Source of the DNA: Pezizomycotina sp. ARF18
Taxonomy: Eukaryota > Ascomycota
NCBI GenBank assembly: GCA_002224055.1
Contig: AZLU01000060.1
Location: 9,483 to 73,482, forward strand
Length of the DNA stretch: 64,000 nt
Direction: 5' to 3'
The notes beneath the pieces were generated by a model that did not search any database, was not told the origin of the DNA, and saw only the letters and a program-made list of their open reading frames with translations. How positions within the stretch are numbered: position 1 is the stretch's first letter; every line of letters begins with the position of its first letter. This document shows positions 12,068-25,097 of this stretch, one piece after another. A program made the translations under genes and the position numbers.

Positions 12068-15000
12068 GAGAGAAAAAAGCCAATACGAGAGAATTCGTTC
12101 AAGAAGGTTTATGATAGTATGTATCGAGCGATCGAAAAGATGATGATAATAACGTAACGAGAGGTATCGATTAATGGCAAGTATCGTTCAGAAAACTGTT
12201 CGTGGTCCACAGCGGTACTTGTACTTTGGATCGTCGGCGGAGTATTTCTTCGAAGAGATCGTAAGATCGTAAAAGCCCGAAGCGTTCCTTCGAACAGTTG
12301 AATAAGAGGGGGACCTTTAGGGGGGAACTCGGAGCTAATTACTACTAAGAGTCGCTATCGTAATTAACTGTATTATCGGTTCGTGATCGCCACCCTCGCT
12401 CAACAAACAGTAATAAGCCAAAACATATGATTAAGAATTTTCCTTCCTTCTCTCTTTTTTCCTCCAGATGTCAGCCCGCCGTCAGCAGCGAAGGAATAGA
12501 AACTAGAAAAGGTCTAAGGGGTGGAATAGATTGAAAGCGGGTTTTTGAATGTCTATAAAAGTGATGTCAGGAATGTCTTCTAGACGGCGAATATATATTA
12601 TATAAAGATATGTAACTAGGACTATAGAACCTCACGAGGGAGGAACTGAAAAAGAGCGAAAGAGGAACACTATAAAGGGATGAAGTCGTTCAGATTTCCA
12701 ATTCTGATTGTGGCCTTCGGGCTCGGGTACCGGTGGGAGGCGAAATCGAATGACTTTTCCTTCCTAGCAAAAGTTGTAGGAACACAGCGGGAATTACAAT
12801 GTACTTATCATAAAAACTGAGACTACGGAGTACAGAGCACTGATTAAAAGGATACATCTGCTATCACACTACCGACCACCAACGACAACGAACAGAATCT
12901 TACATGACAGTCAAGAGATACGGCATTAAAGACGGAGGCTAATAGCAGCAACGAAAGCAGCATTGTAACTGTAAGATTGCCAGACAAGTGCTCTGACAAT
13001 AGGTACTTTTTGTCTGTGTCTCTCTTGCTCTCTAAAAAAAGGACTTCTAGGCCTTACTTACTCGTGTGCCTCCTCATTGGGTGGGACCGTGGGGGTCACC
13101 CACACCACTACTGCTCACCATAATGGCGCGAGCTCCTCCGGGTAGTCGGGAATTTCCTAGCAAATTTTTTTACCTTAGGGGGAAGAGTACTGGCAAGAGA
13201 CTGGCATAGACTGGCCACCAAAAAGTACAAGAACTGCCACTTCTGCTGCTGCTACCATGTCCCATGTTCCTCCCTTTTCGACTCATGACCGTCGCGCTCT
13301 GTAGCAGTTGCACGAGAGCGGAAACTGATGAGCTCTTCACTGTGCAAAAAAAATTTTTGACTCCCCCCTCACTCCTCTCAAGTACTCCTCCCTTGTACGC
13401 GTCTGGAATAGTCTATTAAATGTTAATCTCCTATTTGTCCAACGTTCAGACGAATGCAATCGTATAGCTTACATTGGCTGCTAACGGTTTTTTTTTTTTT
13501 TTTTTTTTTTGACAATCTTAAGCCCTAAGGATTTTTAGCTAGGGGTTTGATTGACCGCTATCTCTGACTCTCGGATTTATCCATGGCCACACGTTTCGTT
13601 GAGTACGAGTATTTTAGACTTTTCTCCCTTCTTGCCATGCACAAAAGGAAAATGTCAACCAACAGCACGAGTAGGAGGAAGTCTCTCGATATAGATACTT
13701 CGATTTCGTTGTACAGACACCCTCTCGTCATGTCTATCGTATATAATACCAACATTTTAAAAAAAACAAAAAGAAGCAATGTATGTGTAGCCTTGTCGGA
13801 CTCGGGTACTGCCCTATGCACTCCGCTGCAGGCACGCGGCCGCCGCTATGATACAGACCGTAGGAGCACGGAAGTCACTTGTTTGAAGAGCAGGAAACAG
13901 CATTCTTTCTTTCAACAAAGAAGCCTCCAGAAAATATCTGCAGGATAAAACTCAATCTTGATCTGATTTCCTGCCTTGTTTCGATATTACATTGCATAGG
14001 CAGGTATGTGTTTTTACGTGTTTATATAAAGACAAACCGAAGGTCTTTTTTTCTCTTTTGTAAAACGTTGTTCAATATCAAACAGAACAACAACTCTTTC
14101 TTCCTTTTTTTTTTTTTTTTTTTCATGCTATGCTATGTGCCGGGAGATTACTGGGTAGAAAATTTAGACGATTACAATATTCATAGTTCTGTTGGCGGCT
14201 TTGTTAAACGTTTAATGCCAGATGACAAACACAGGGGGCCACAGGGCGGAAGAATATTTTGGCTATCGATGTACTAGAACATTAACGGAAGACCGATGGA
14301 GGAATTCGAAGGAAAACTTTTACTTACGTTACGATATTCCGTATAGAAAAAACGAAAAACGAAGGAAGACACTTCTTCACGATACACCTGCACTAGTATT
14401 GATTCAGAATGGAAAAGAGGGAAGAAGGAAGAAGAACTTCTGACCAAAAAGTTCGACAGCGAACACCCTGGTTTATCCATTTACGATAGGGAAATTTCTC
14501 CGCCAAAATTGGCATCTCTAATCTGGCAGATAGCTCTTTTATTTTTACCTGCTAACTTGCTAATTAGCCTCAGTTCAGGCTCACGGGCTCATAATCGACG
14601 CCCTAGCCAGCCTAGCCTATGAATGGTCGGGCGGTCGAACGCCTGAATGCGAGCAAATCGCGAGGAACGAGTTCCATACGTACTCCATGTCCCTTCTTTC
14701 TTTTTTCCTTTCTTTTTCCATTTCTTTCCCTTCCTTCTCCTTACTATCCTAATCCCCCTAGGACGAAATAGGAGAGATTATTATCTTACTGTTTTTTCTA
14801 TCTATATAGGAACAGGAACACGAGGAATTTTAATAGCTCGAATGGATTAGTGCCCGGACACGGTAAAGGATCCAAGCAAAGGAAGTCATTCATTCCCTTC
14901 TTTTTTTATTCTTCTGAATCTTGAATCTTGAAACCATGAAACCAGGTGTGGAGCTCAGATCCGCCGCCGCCCACCATAGGTAAGTGTTGAATGTATCCAC

Positions 15001-18000
15001 TGAGTGACTGAGGTCAGTTCTTGTTCGAAACTCCGTTTTCCTATTGTATGAAAGAAAAAATTTTCCATTTCACGAAAATCCTTGTTAGAGCATCTGACCC
15101 TTCTTACTCCTGAACATCTAAACCCCACGCCAGCCCTAGACAAAATCAGAGAGTTCCAAGAGACGGATCATGGATGGATTTCACAAGTATTAATTATATT
15201 AAAAGTAATATTCGTGCTCTCAGCTTCCTTCCTTTATAGCGGTTATTAAAGTGCTTGGGGGAGTTTGGAAATACACGATTCTCAAGACAAGAAGAACAGA
15301 AAAAGCAAATGGGTTTACAATTTAAGGAAGATTGACAAGCCGATGAGACCTTTATTTCCTTCTTTCTCATCTTGCGTGATCTCCGATCTAACTTTGGCTC
15401 TATACAAGTCACGTGGCAGCCTAGTTTTCTCCTCTTCGCTGTAGATCCAGAGGATCGGGATCCGTTCTCAGCGCCGAATTCTTCTGTGACAATGGTGTTT
15501 TTTCTTCTTCTGTTAATTTCCAATGACTTGGGGAAATCTTTGGCTAAATTGAACAGTTTGACAGTGTTTCGTTGGCCTTGCAGCCTGTATGATGACGGAT
15601 CCACGCGCGCGTGAATTTTTAGAAGATGGCGTTCTTAACGAATCGGAATTATTGCTGCGCATTCGACGCGGCAGGGCTGAAAGGAATCCAGCTCCTATAT
15701 GCCGCTGTATCTATACTTCAACCTCTCGACTCTGCTTCTGTCATCTATGATCAATGCCTCAGTAAAACACATGAGAGAGAAGATAACATCGCCGCCCTAT
15801 GATCTATTATCTCGTTTGTATATGCAGACGCTCGGATATGGATTCATCCCCCTTTCCAGTCGGCGTTTTGCCAATATGATACATCTGCTCATGTCAAATG
15901 TCAAGAAATGTCTCCCTCCACCGATCGGGCAGTTTGGCAATTTGGGGGTCCTAACTTATAACTGGTTGTCTCGTATCATGGCCGATATTAACTTTATAAC
16001 AAATACTATCCTATCCCCCATCCCCCTTGCTCAAATTAATTTTTTGGTTCCAATCGGGTATTGAGACCTCCATGCGTTAGATTGTTTCCGATCTCCTTTT
16101 TTTTTTTTTTTTTTTTGACAGGCCCGCCGCGTTTTGCAAAGATGAGTTTGGTATTATTGCGACCGGACATAGAGCTTCTTTTGAAAATTGTACATGATAT
16201 AATTTTTTTTCTCTCCTCGAGGTAATACTTTCCTGTCTATGTTACATTATAAGGGTTACTGTAACCTTATATAGTATCTCTTAGATGGTTTGTTTCTTGT
16301 TTTTCGTGTTCCTGCCCAAACGCGCGGTATTATTTATACAGCACCCTTCGGTAAGACTGAATGTAGTTTATCCAATCGCCGATCGAGCGAGAAAATTTTT
16401 CACTTCTCCTCCCGACTCCTCGCCGACCGACCGTAAGTCTCGGCTCCATCCACCGCGCTCCCGCTTTTTTTATATTCAGCAATCAGTGCCCGGAGTTCTC
16501 CACAGCCACTAAACCAGTAAAATCCCCTTGGGGCGCTCTGCAATGCGAGCCGGACTCCGGAGGGCGTTTCGGCTGAGAGCATTTCCAAGGTATCAATCAG
16601 TCAGACCACCCCGTTTGCCTACGCGTTATTAGAAATAAACTGAGCACGCTATGTGGAGCTCGTGTCACCTATCCCGGTGTACCCCCCTTTATAAAGAGGG
16701 AGAAAAAAAAAAAAAAAAAAAGAGGCTATTAATAGCCGCGACTTGGAGATCCGTATCTCGCCGCAAGTGGAACCGACTGCGCGTTTTAATGGTAAAAAAC
16801 AAAATTTGGCGTGATATTGCGCCGGTTTGGCCCTTATCTCGGGGGAGTGTTTCCGTGGCTTTGAGATATTTTTTTCACCTTCACTACGTACAGGCGCACT
16901 GGCAGCCACGCGTCCGAGATATGAAGGTTCGATACCGGTTCGTGGGTATATTGGTCAGGAGTGTTTTACTAGAGAAAAGAATAACCTGTAGATATTGAAG
17001 TTTTTCAATAACCGAGATCTTGTGTTGAGCAATTTCCTGAAGAACAAACCAAGTTCGGGATGATCCAGACAAATCGCTCAGGCGCGACGCCGACAGGACT
17101 TCTAAATATATAAAATTACTTATTCTAAGAACTTCGAAAAGCTATCCAACTCGAGCGTTTTGCTATTGGCGGGTATTCAGAGATCAATCCTACCCAAGTA
17201 CTCTGGTCTTGTCTCAATGAAGCCAAAACAATCAGTTGAGCGAACTCTACACATCAAGGATCGATTCTACCCTTTTTGAACTATCTGTCCTGCAGTATGA
17301 ATACCGCAAATTTGCAGAGGGTAGACCCCCAAGTTGTTCTCAGGCCTAGGTTAGATACCTCAGGTGGTAGTAAAGTGGCTCGAGGAAGAAACCAAAGTTC
17401 TCGCCAGTGCATTTTCAGGGGTGTCCTAGATGACATGCAAACCTCTTTGACAAGATTGAACATTTTGTGCACTCCCTATAAGCCCCCTTTGACTCGGTCT
17501 CGAAGGAGCAATAGCGACGTTGTGGAGCGCCGAATAAGGTCGTTCACAACAAGAAGCAGGTATTTGACTCTCAGCGAGCAGATCAAACTACCGCTTCGCC
17601 CACCTGAAGATTATATCTGCGTATTTGCTGTTTGAAACAGGTTGCATGGATCGATTCTTCGGCACAATCAAGAACTCCCGGATGGAGGTTATCAGCTTTC
17701 AGTTGACGTTGTAGATATCCCAGAAAGCGGAAAATCGGATGTAACGGCTTCGAGGATATATATTCTGTGTTGATTGTTGTGTCTTCTCAGGAACCAAATG
17801 GTCCATCGGTACCACTTGTACCTTACGTTGATCTCTTGCGGCAACGCCGGAAGGTAAAAATACTTTAGGTTCGATGGGAAAGGGTGGATTGCTTGGAATT
17901 GAAAAATTGCAAGGTACATAATCCTCGCGGAAGAATGAGAGAGAGAGATCTTAGCGAGGGAAATCAGAAATTACTGGATTATCACTATTCGCGCTCGACG

Positions 18001-18431
18001 CTAGAGAGTTTGATTACGGCCTCTCACTTGTGATTTGTAAATTATAAAAGCAGTGAAAGGGGAAAAGATGTGTTTGCAGACCTGATGACATGATGTACAA
18101 CTCTTCAACCAGGTTCCTGCTATATGCTAGAGGCCATTTCTTTAACATTAATGTTCGTGGAGGAAGGACTTCTCATGCTGCTTCTCCTTTAATAGTGAAA
18201 ACAGGTATCGAGATCGAGAGATCATAGATTGAACTACTATTATTCACTACTGGGAGGACTTTATCTAAGTCCTGCTTCATTAAATCGTTCCAAGACCAGA
18301 GTGCACCATTCCATCTTGAGTGTGATAAAATACTGACAAATAATATGCCTCGGAATATTACCGAATTAAAAATTCATTAAAATCTCCTCAATACCAATTG
18401 AAGACCCCCTTGATGAATTTGACCAGTATTC
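12068..18431. other. Gene desert with homopolymer tracts
   Basis: More than 6 kb with no recognisable gene. Poly-T runs lie at 13488-13510 (23 T) and 16097-16116 (20 T), a poly-A run at 16703-16721, and CT-rich stretches near 14690-14750. Open frames of 100 to 136 codons (for example 15194-15604 and 17281-17472 on minus, 17276-17635 on plus) have no recognised motif. A minus-strand piece at 17692-17919 has a plausible composition but no identity. The homopolymers may be worn tails of retroposed sequences. Confidence 0.4.
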
Positions 18432-20104
18432 TTAGTAGTAATACGGCCTGGGGTCGAGATCCCACAACATCAGGAACGGTTCCGTGTCGCGCGACTCCCA
18501 CCCCTTCAACTTGGAGTTGAAATCGTAAAGTTGATCTGGACTACTCGAACCGATTACGAGGCCTTGATTATCATCGTGAGGCATTGCGACGGCCAGTTTG
18601 CATCGGAAATCTGGAATCTTGGATCTCTCTAAATCCATCATAGCTTTCCTTCTGTTTTCAAATTGAGTATTGATTAACAGTCTGAGCTCATTTAAGCATG
18701 GCGCGTTACTTATGGCGGCCATAAAACCTCTAAAAGCTCCCCGGTTCCCAGAGTATCATCATGGACAAGAACTTCAGCTTTGCGAAGCTGTAATTTAAAT
18801 TCGCTGACAAGGAAAGCTCAACTGGCGCGCTACACGGAGGTAAGATGTCTCCTCGATGGTTCTTTCCCAGTGGAAGTCTAAAGATTCGATGTGACCCTGT
18901 TTTCGAGAGTACGGTGTTATAGAATACGAGGCCCAGCTCGCCGCAGTGCCTTCGGAGATCGTGCTTCCGAATCTGCAGCCTGGTACCGCCGCTATGTTGA
19001 CCCTGACTGAAAGATATTTGAGCCGTGACATGTTTTGCTTAGACAAGATGTACGCGAAGAAGCTCCCGGAGACGGCTGGTACTTTCAAGGTCTCAAGCCT
19101 AATATGCGAGCACGAGAGCAGCCTAGCCCAGAGAGAGTGTGCCAGCCCCACGTCATTAGTCTCGAGGTCATGTATCTCTAAGGACTTCAAGGATGTCAAG
19201 CGTGCAACGCACCCCGAACGTAAAAAGCTGCATTGCCTAGAGATCCCAAGGAATATCCTGCTCTTAATCTTTAGCACCTCTATCCGCGCTAGAACTCTGG
19301 GGTAACATTCTCGAACAGGCTTGCGCCGTTGCTGCGGAATCCCGTTAACTCCAGATGGCGGAGGTTCGTAGAACGTTGCAGAATTTTACTGGCCTCCTTG
19401 GCGACTTTTGCTCCGGCGAGATGGGGTACTTGCACCATAGCGTGAGGTTCTCCACATTTTCAGGAATGGCTGCGAGGCTCTCTCCCCTAAATTCCGTCAG
19501 GTCACTCAAGCTAACCTTAGCGATTCCCTCTAGCGTAGTTGCCGACGCTCTCCATGATATTCTTCCCGTCTGCGACCTTAAGCTCTGAGAGCGTCAAGTT
19601 TACTTCCACGGATCGGATGTTCGGGAAGACGCTGTCCAGTTTACTGAAACACGACCCTAATGCATTGATGAACTTCGGCAAGTCGCCGTTCTTGCTGCGG
19701 ATAGTGACGAAGAAGCTTTCGGGAATCTGCACCATGGCGGTGCCACGTCGGGAACTAACGTCGGTGAGCTGCTTAATGTACTGTTTCGAGGCTGCCTTGC
19801 ATTCTTCGCCGAGGCGTTCACTCCGTCATAACTGGAGCTAACGGAGAAATCAAGGCCAATACGCGGGAATAACTTCGGTAAGAAGAGAATGCTAAGGCTC
19901 GAGTGGACGAGACGCAAGCTCTTGATGTCTCTTTGGGTAAGCTGATAGACTCGGAAAGCCGTAAACGTTATTGGACAGTTAGCTATATTTTTCCAGCGTA
20001 GTCCCGACCTCGTAGCGGAGCAGGTTCGACCACCTACTCACCTCTCCATCCTCGACGATGCTGAAGAGCAGCTCAATAGGCACGCTAAGTATGTCGGCAA
20101 ACAT
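18432..20104 (-). pseudogene. F-box/LRR-like protein, copy E, broken as given
   Basis: The start at 20104 gives MFADILSVPIELLFSIVEDGE in a 63-base exon (20042-20104), an F-box with VPIE in place of LPxE. A GTGAGT donor begins a 100-base intron (19942-20041). Exon 2 then reads LTQRDIKSLRLVHSSLSILF in phase. Downstream family pieces are FINALGSCFSKLDSVFPNIRS (near 19640), TNLRHLELTGF (near 19345), LTSLKSLEIHDLETND (near 19190) and the C-terminal MAAISNAPCLNELRLLI, ending at 18432. About five frame changes separate them. The order and spacing of pieces match copy C, so the gene is collinear, not rearranged. An SCF adaptor role is inferred. Confidence 0.65.
19942..20041 (-). other. Intron after the F-box exon of copy E
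   Basis: 100 bases with donor GTGAGT, branch-like GCTAACTG and acceptor CTATCAG. Phase 0. It joins EDGE to LTQRDIKSLRLVH, the position used throughout the family. Confidence 0.6.
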
Positions 20105-21313
20105 GATCACGTTGGGTTCCCGTGTTGAAGATCCTTATAACAGTACTGTGAAGGCCTTAAACTTGGGGAGATGCGATGGGGCGAAAGGATCAATCAAATC
20201 TTTTGAGTCTGTCTTAGATATATTTACTTAGAACTCCGTGCGGCCTCGCACTGCGCGAATCAACTTTCGTCCACGAAAGGAGCTCGAAAAATCAGGACTC
20301 TCGAAGCGGCGCTGATTAAGTAAACGGCGTTCTGTTGCACGACTCTTTCCGCTCGCGGGAAAGTGCATAACTTAGAGGTCGAGATGGAGTGGATAGACGC
20401 CAGATAACATTATGCGGTTCTTTATCGAAAGGCTTTATGATTTTGAGAATAAAGGTACGCGTACATATGGATGAGTTGACAGGACATCGGTCATGGTAGA
20501 AAGCCTTTAGATACTAGTAACATGCTACATCACGTCGCTTGTAATGTACCTGATGTGAATGGAAACCCCTTAGGATCCCGCGAGGTACTGTGTGTAGTGG
20601 AAGCTCCACAATCCAGGTCTACTTCTGTTACTTGTAGAAAGACTTGCTGGATCTTTATGCGACGAACTAGACTGCATGTCTGTTTCTCGAACGCCTTTTT
20701 ATATTCGCCTGACACTAGTTGCCTCTACTATCCACCAGACCGGCGCATGTACTGTTACGACCACTGCATCCATCTGCTCGTCGGTATATATGAGGTGTAT
20801 GACCAACCTGAAAGCGGGAAGGATGCATTTCGTGATCTAGCTATCTGCTATGAAAATTTCTACCTCTAAAAGAAACAAGATGACAAAATTAACAAAATGG
20901 CCAAGACTATTATCAATAGTATGGTTTCTAAGGTATAGAATTGGTTGATAAAAATTTTAAACAAATGTGGATTGAATACACTTGATGTTTTGGTGATAAG
21001 CAGAAGATGGAACAACTCAAATTGGTATATGCGATGGCCAGCTAAGAGCAATATTAACGATCTGGTTTGGTTTCTAAATACTGATCATCTAGCCTAGCGG
21101 TGGGTCCGCGCCCATTTGCGGTCATGATAAGAGCCATCAGAGCGCGCAAAGAGGGTGCCAGCCTTCCTCTGAAAGGATGTATTCCTAGTGCAGTGCTTCC
21201 TCGCCCCAGCGTACGGCAAAGTGACGATCTCGATCTCAAGCTCTGTATCCAAGTTCAGTCTCCCATTCGCCTCCCCGACTGTTCTCCAATTCCGTAAACA
21301 ACCTATCCAGAGA
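20105..21313. other. Intergenic; one unsupported 115-codon frame
   Basis: Between copies E and F. A plus-strand open frame at 20522-20869 (115 codons, cysteine-rich) has no signal peptide or recognised domain and is not called as a gene. A 28-base tandem duplication lies at the right end (21287-21343). Confidence 0.35.
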
Positions 21314-21343
21314 TCAATTCCGTAAACAACCTATCCAGAGGAT
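21287..21343. repeat. 28-base direct tandem duplication
   Basis: Two adjacent copies of a 28-base unit beginning CAATTCCGTAAAC and ending CCAGAGAT/GAT, at 21287-21314 and 21315-21343. They are essentially identical, so the duplication is recent or is an assembly artefact. It overlaps the 3' end of copy F. Confidence 0.8.
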
Positions 21344-22757
21344 CAAGGCCGGGCCGTTTTGGCGTTTTGTATTGTCGGCGAACACAACCAGACGGATCAT
21401 CTCAATTCTCGGGCACAACGATATGCTGGCCATGAGAGTATCAAAGCAGCCTTCGCGGTCGTAAACAAGGACGCCGCTAAAAACTGGAGCTTTGGGAATA
21501 CTATACCTTCGTGTGCAGATTTTTGCCACACCGCTGCCTGGTCTAGAAGTTGACGATACTTCCGGGATCTGGTGAGCATCCACAACCTATTTCGGTGAGG
21601 CGCGACGAAGAGCTGCACCAGCGTCTCTCGCACGCTCGCACAAGCGGTCCAAAATGGCTCCGCTCGTGCAGATGATCCTCTCGTAAGGGTTCAGTCCTGA
21701 GTTTGGTTGGACAAGAGTGATTGCGAATCTAGGTCGAGAACCTCAAGCCCGCTGCCCTGCGGGGATGAGATGTACTCGCACACGGGTGGAAACGCCATGG
21801 TTACGCGCATACTGCGCAGCCTTATCTCCTCGAAATAGCTCCAGGTCCACGCGACCGAGTCGGGTTCATAATCTGTTACGGAGTAGTCGCGGAGAGCAGG
21901 CAATTTCTGAGTGTCTCAACATCTAGCCCCGCGTTGCCGCTGACGTCCAGTGCTGTAAGGTTTGATAGCGCGTCGGCACTGTTCCTCTGCTCCAAAAATT
22001 CTACCACGTCTCTGACTCGACCCGGGATGCGTGCCACATGCGGAAGGAACGAATGACCACCGGCGGAGGCGTCGTCGGTGCTGGCTCGGAGCAAGATATC
22101 CCCAGCGTCTCGCCGAGGCAGATCTAGGGGGCGGGACGTCGGGCCGGAGCAAAGTTCCACCAAAAGTTCCATTGCGAATCTGTTGAACTCCCAGATGTAG
22201 ACGCCCCTGTAATCGAGGTGAAACGCGCGATTGGGGCCGCAAAGAAGTTTAAGCATTGAGGCTACCAGTGCAGCGCGAGCCTGCGGTACTCTGAAAATCC
22301 CCCTGTCGGTTGAAAGCGTTAGGTCGATATCCGCTAACTTCTGCAACGCGAGACCAAGATTTTTGAGGGTCTGTTCCGAAAAGGAGGCGAAAGACTCGAT
22401 CTTCGAGCTCGCCGCGAGGATGCGGACTCGTTTGACGCATTTCGAAGCCTCGCAAGGCGCGGATCCGTTGTCAACTCTTCCACGCGGGGTCCCTGACGGC
22501 GCGCCAAGCGGGTGGGATAATGCTGAGCTGCGAATGCCGTGAATGGATAGTGATCGTATGTAGGAGCTTTGGCGCGACGAGTTCCGCGAATATGGGGTGT
22601 ACGCGTTGCAGCGCCAGTAAGCGTCGACGGGAAAACTAGAATCATCACGACCAGCGTAAGTAATTGAGAAAGTCACGTGGTTCATTTGATCGCGCACACG
22701 TACCTCTCCAACTTCTATTACGTTGATCCATGTCTCCAGAGGGAGTTCAGGAGCCAT
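21314..22757 (-). pseudogene. F-box/LRR-like protein, copy F (sister of copy A), broken as given
   Basis: The start at 22757 encodes MAPELPLETWINVIEVGE (54 bases, 22704-22757), an F-box with LPLE. The donor GTACGT opens a 68-base intron (22636-22703). Exon 2 begins FSRRRLLALQRVHPIFAEL in phase, nearly the same as copy A. Reading straight through the intron is also open, which would give a longer alternative protein, but the match to copy A favours splicing. Later pieces are DPRLARLRNAS, LGLALQKLADIDLTLSTDRG, LSNLTALDVSGNAGLDVETL and the C-terminal CFDTLMASISLCPRIEMIRLV, with about five frame changes. The last frame stops at 21314. Confidence 0.65.
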
Positions 22758-23561
22758 AGTATGATTCCTATATACGTATTAGTATATTGTCCGTGGAGGA
22801 TTTCTTCAAAAGGTCTAGTGACCATGATCCCGCTTCGCGTCCTCCTGGACGCGTTTATATACTAGAGCGCGTTGAATCGTGACTCATTAGTATTCTAGTA
22901 AGAGGCAGTCGTTTCCGTAAGGATAACCTCCACCCAGGGATGCGAGAACCAGCGAGATTAATGGTTGTAACACAGCCCTCTGCCACGCCCAAAATCAGCA
23001 TCCAAACTTGCTAATCCTAGCCTTTCTCTGCCCTCATGTAGCTGCGCGGAACGTTTACAGTGCAACGCACACGAAAGTCTTGTCTTATCTTGACGAATCC
23101 ATCAATTCCGAAACATATACCAATCATGATAAGGTTTATACTGATCCTAACAGCCGGCGCGCGTCGGTAGGAGTTCGGAACGGGAGAAGATTTGACCTGG
23201 GGAGGATTGGTGGTGAGAAGCGAACTTGGCGTGAAAAAAACCGATAGCGTGGCCTCAAGCGAAAGACCACCCTATGACTACTGCAGGAGACCTCACGAGA
23301 CTCCCGGAGGCCACCTTTCATCTTCGTCGAGAACGCGATCCTCCGCGGCGCGTATCACGCTGCCTCGAGCACGTGGAATCGCGACGGCCTGATGCTACCA
23401 GACTTTGTTCATAAAGCTGGAGCAAAATCCTCTAGAATTTAGGATTCTATCAACGGAGTAAGGTTGTTTCTATTCTGCATTCCAAGACATTTGAAATCCC
23501 CCGACCCAAATTTTCGCGTTATTTACAACATCAATTGACCAATCGTTCACCATTGTTCACC
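22758..23561. other. Intergenic between copy F and the monooxygenase
   Basis: It holds the divergent promoters of copy F (minus) and the FAD monooxygenase (plus). Short open frames around 23000-23390 show no recognised features. Confidence 0.4.
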
Positions 23562-25097
23562 ATGAAGATCATTATCGTCGGCGGCGGTATCGCCGGTCTC
23601 TCGTTCTATCTTCAACTTCGCAAGCGGCTTCCCTCATTCGAGTCCCATTCAGTTATCATTTATGAGTCTCACGAGCCACGCGCCAGACTTCCGACCACGA
23701 CCGACCAGCTGGCCCTTCCGACACGGTAAACCTCGAGGATCTCTCCGCATCCACCGCTATCGTCGGCGGTGTATCGCGCTCTCGCCTAACGGTGTTCGAG
23801 TTCTTACGGATCTAAACCCGAACATCGCCGCAGCCGCAAAGCGCAGGGGCTTCGTCGCTGAAAAGTACACGTTCAAAACCGCTAGGGTCACACCTTAGTG
23901 AAGCAGCCCACGAGCGATAAGAAGGACCCACCGGAGTACACGCTTGCGATATCGCGACACGCGCTCTGGCAGAGTCTCGTTGAAGCTGTCGGTGGAGGCG
24001 TGGTGCGTTACCGCAAAGTTGTAGACGTGGACACTAAGAAATCGCGACCGGTCGTCAAATTCGAGGATGGAGAGGAGGAGGAAGCGGATTTGGTAATCGG
24101 AGCAGATGGGGTTAGGAGCGCTGTCAAGAAGGGGATTTTGGTGAAGAGAACGATACTGTTTATGCGCCGCGCTATGAGTAAGTCTTTCAATCGAGTTCTC
24201 TATCCGGAAAATGTCTAACAAGATTGTTATTGCAAACAAGGGAATTCTGCGGCATCGGATCTTTCGTAACCATGGACGTCCCCCAAGAGCTAATCGACGA
24301 CAAGAGCATGGTCTTCTCCTTCGGCGCTACCGATTCTTCGGCTACGCCGCCTGCGAAGATCCCTCCACCGCAAAGTCATGTGGTGGTCTAACTGGGAGGC
24401 GCCCTCCGTACTGGACAGGAAAGCGATCGATGTATCGGATATCCAAAAGCAGCTCCAGGAGAGGCACGGAAATTGGGTCGACCCGATTGTTCAAGACGTG
24501 ATCAAATCTGCGAATGTAGATTCGATCTACCCGATCTGGACGATCCCGGATCTTCGCATTGGGGCGAGAATGGTGCGATTCTCATCGGCGACGCTGCTCA
24601 TGCTATGTCACCTACGACGGGGCAAGGATCTTCGCAGGCTCTCGAGGATAGTCTGACGCTGGCGTTGCTGTTGACGCATTACCTTGAAAAGGTTCAGGAG
24701 TCGAACAATACGCCAGGGAACGACAATGCGCTATCGTTTTCGGATGCTATTACGTTATCGGCGAAGGACTGTACGAGATCCGAAAACCGAGAGTCGGTAG
24801 GATCAAAGCCAGGGACATACGCTGCAGAAGTCAAAGGGAAGCGTGAACATTGTGATGGAATATTTCTTCTATGGCTTCATGTGGCTACTCACGAACGTGC
24901 CCGCTATTGGAAGTAAACTTCTCGTCACTCTAAAACCAAGCCGCACTAGGTTGAACTTTACCGCTATGGACATACAAATGATAACCTAAGGATATGATAT
25001 AGCCAAGCTTATTATCGGAGACGTGACGAAGGACTTGTATGGGTGGAACGCGGAGGAAGAAGTGAAGAAGTTCATTGAGAAACAGACTAGCTTGTAG
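23562..25097 (+). pseudogene. FAD-dependent monooxygenase (PHBH-fold), broken as given
   Basis: The start MKIIIVGGGIAGLSFYLQL is the Rossmann GxGxxG dinucleotide-binding motif. Family signatures follow in order: ALSPNGVRVL, ALWQSLVEAVGGGV, DLVIGADGVRSAVK (second FAD motif, DG), then GDAAHAMSPTTGQGSSQ (the GD motif that binds the FAD ribityl chain). The C terminus YGWNAEEEVKKFIEKQTSL stops at 25097. One intron is likely at 24178-24240 (GTAAGT, branch CTAAC). These enzymes hydroxylate aromatic or secondary-metabolite substrates using NAD(P)H and O2; the substrate cannot be told. At least six frame changes occur. One, near 23770, removes a base from the expected GGTGGT of an AIVGGG-like stretch. 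No biosynthetic partner genes flank it. Confidence 0.75.

Noticed and set aside
20522-20869. 115-codon plus-strand frame between F-box copies E and F
   Set aside because: No signal peptide, domain, paralogue or splice context supports it; length is not exceptional.
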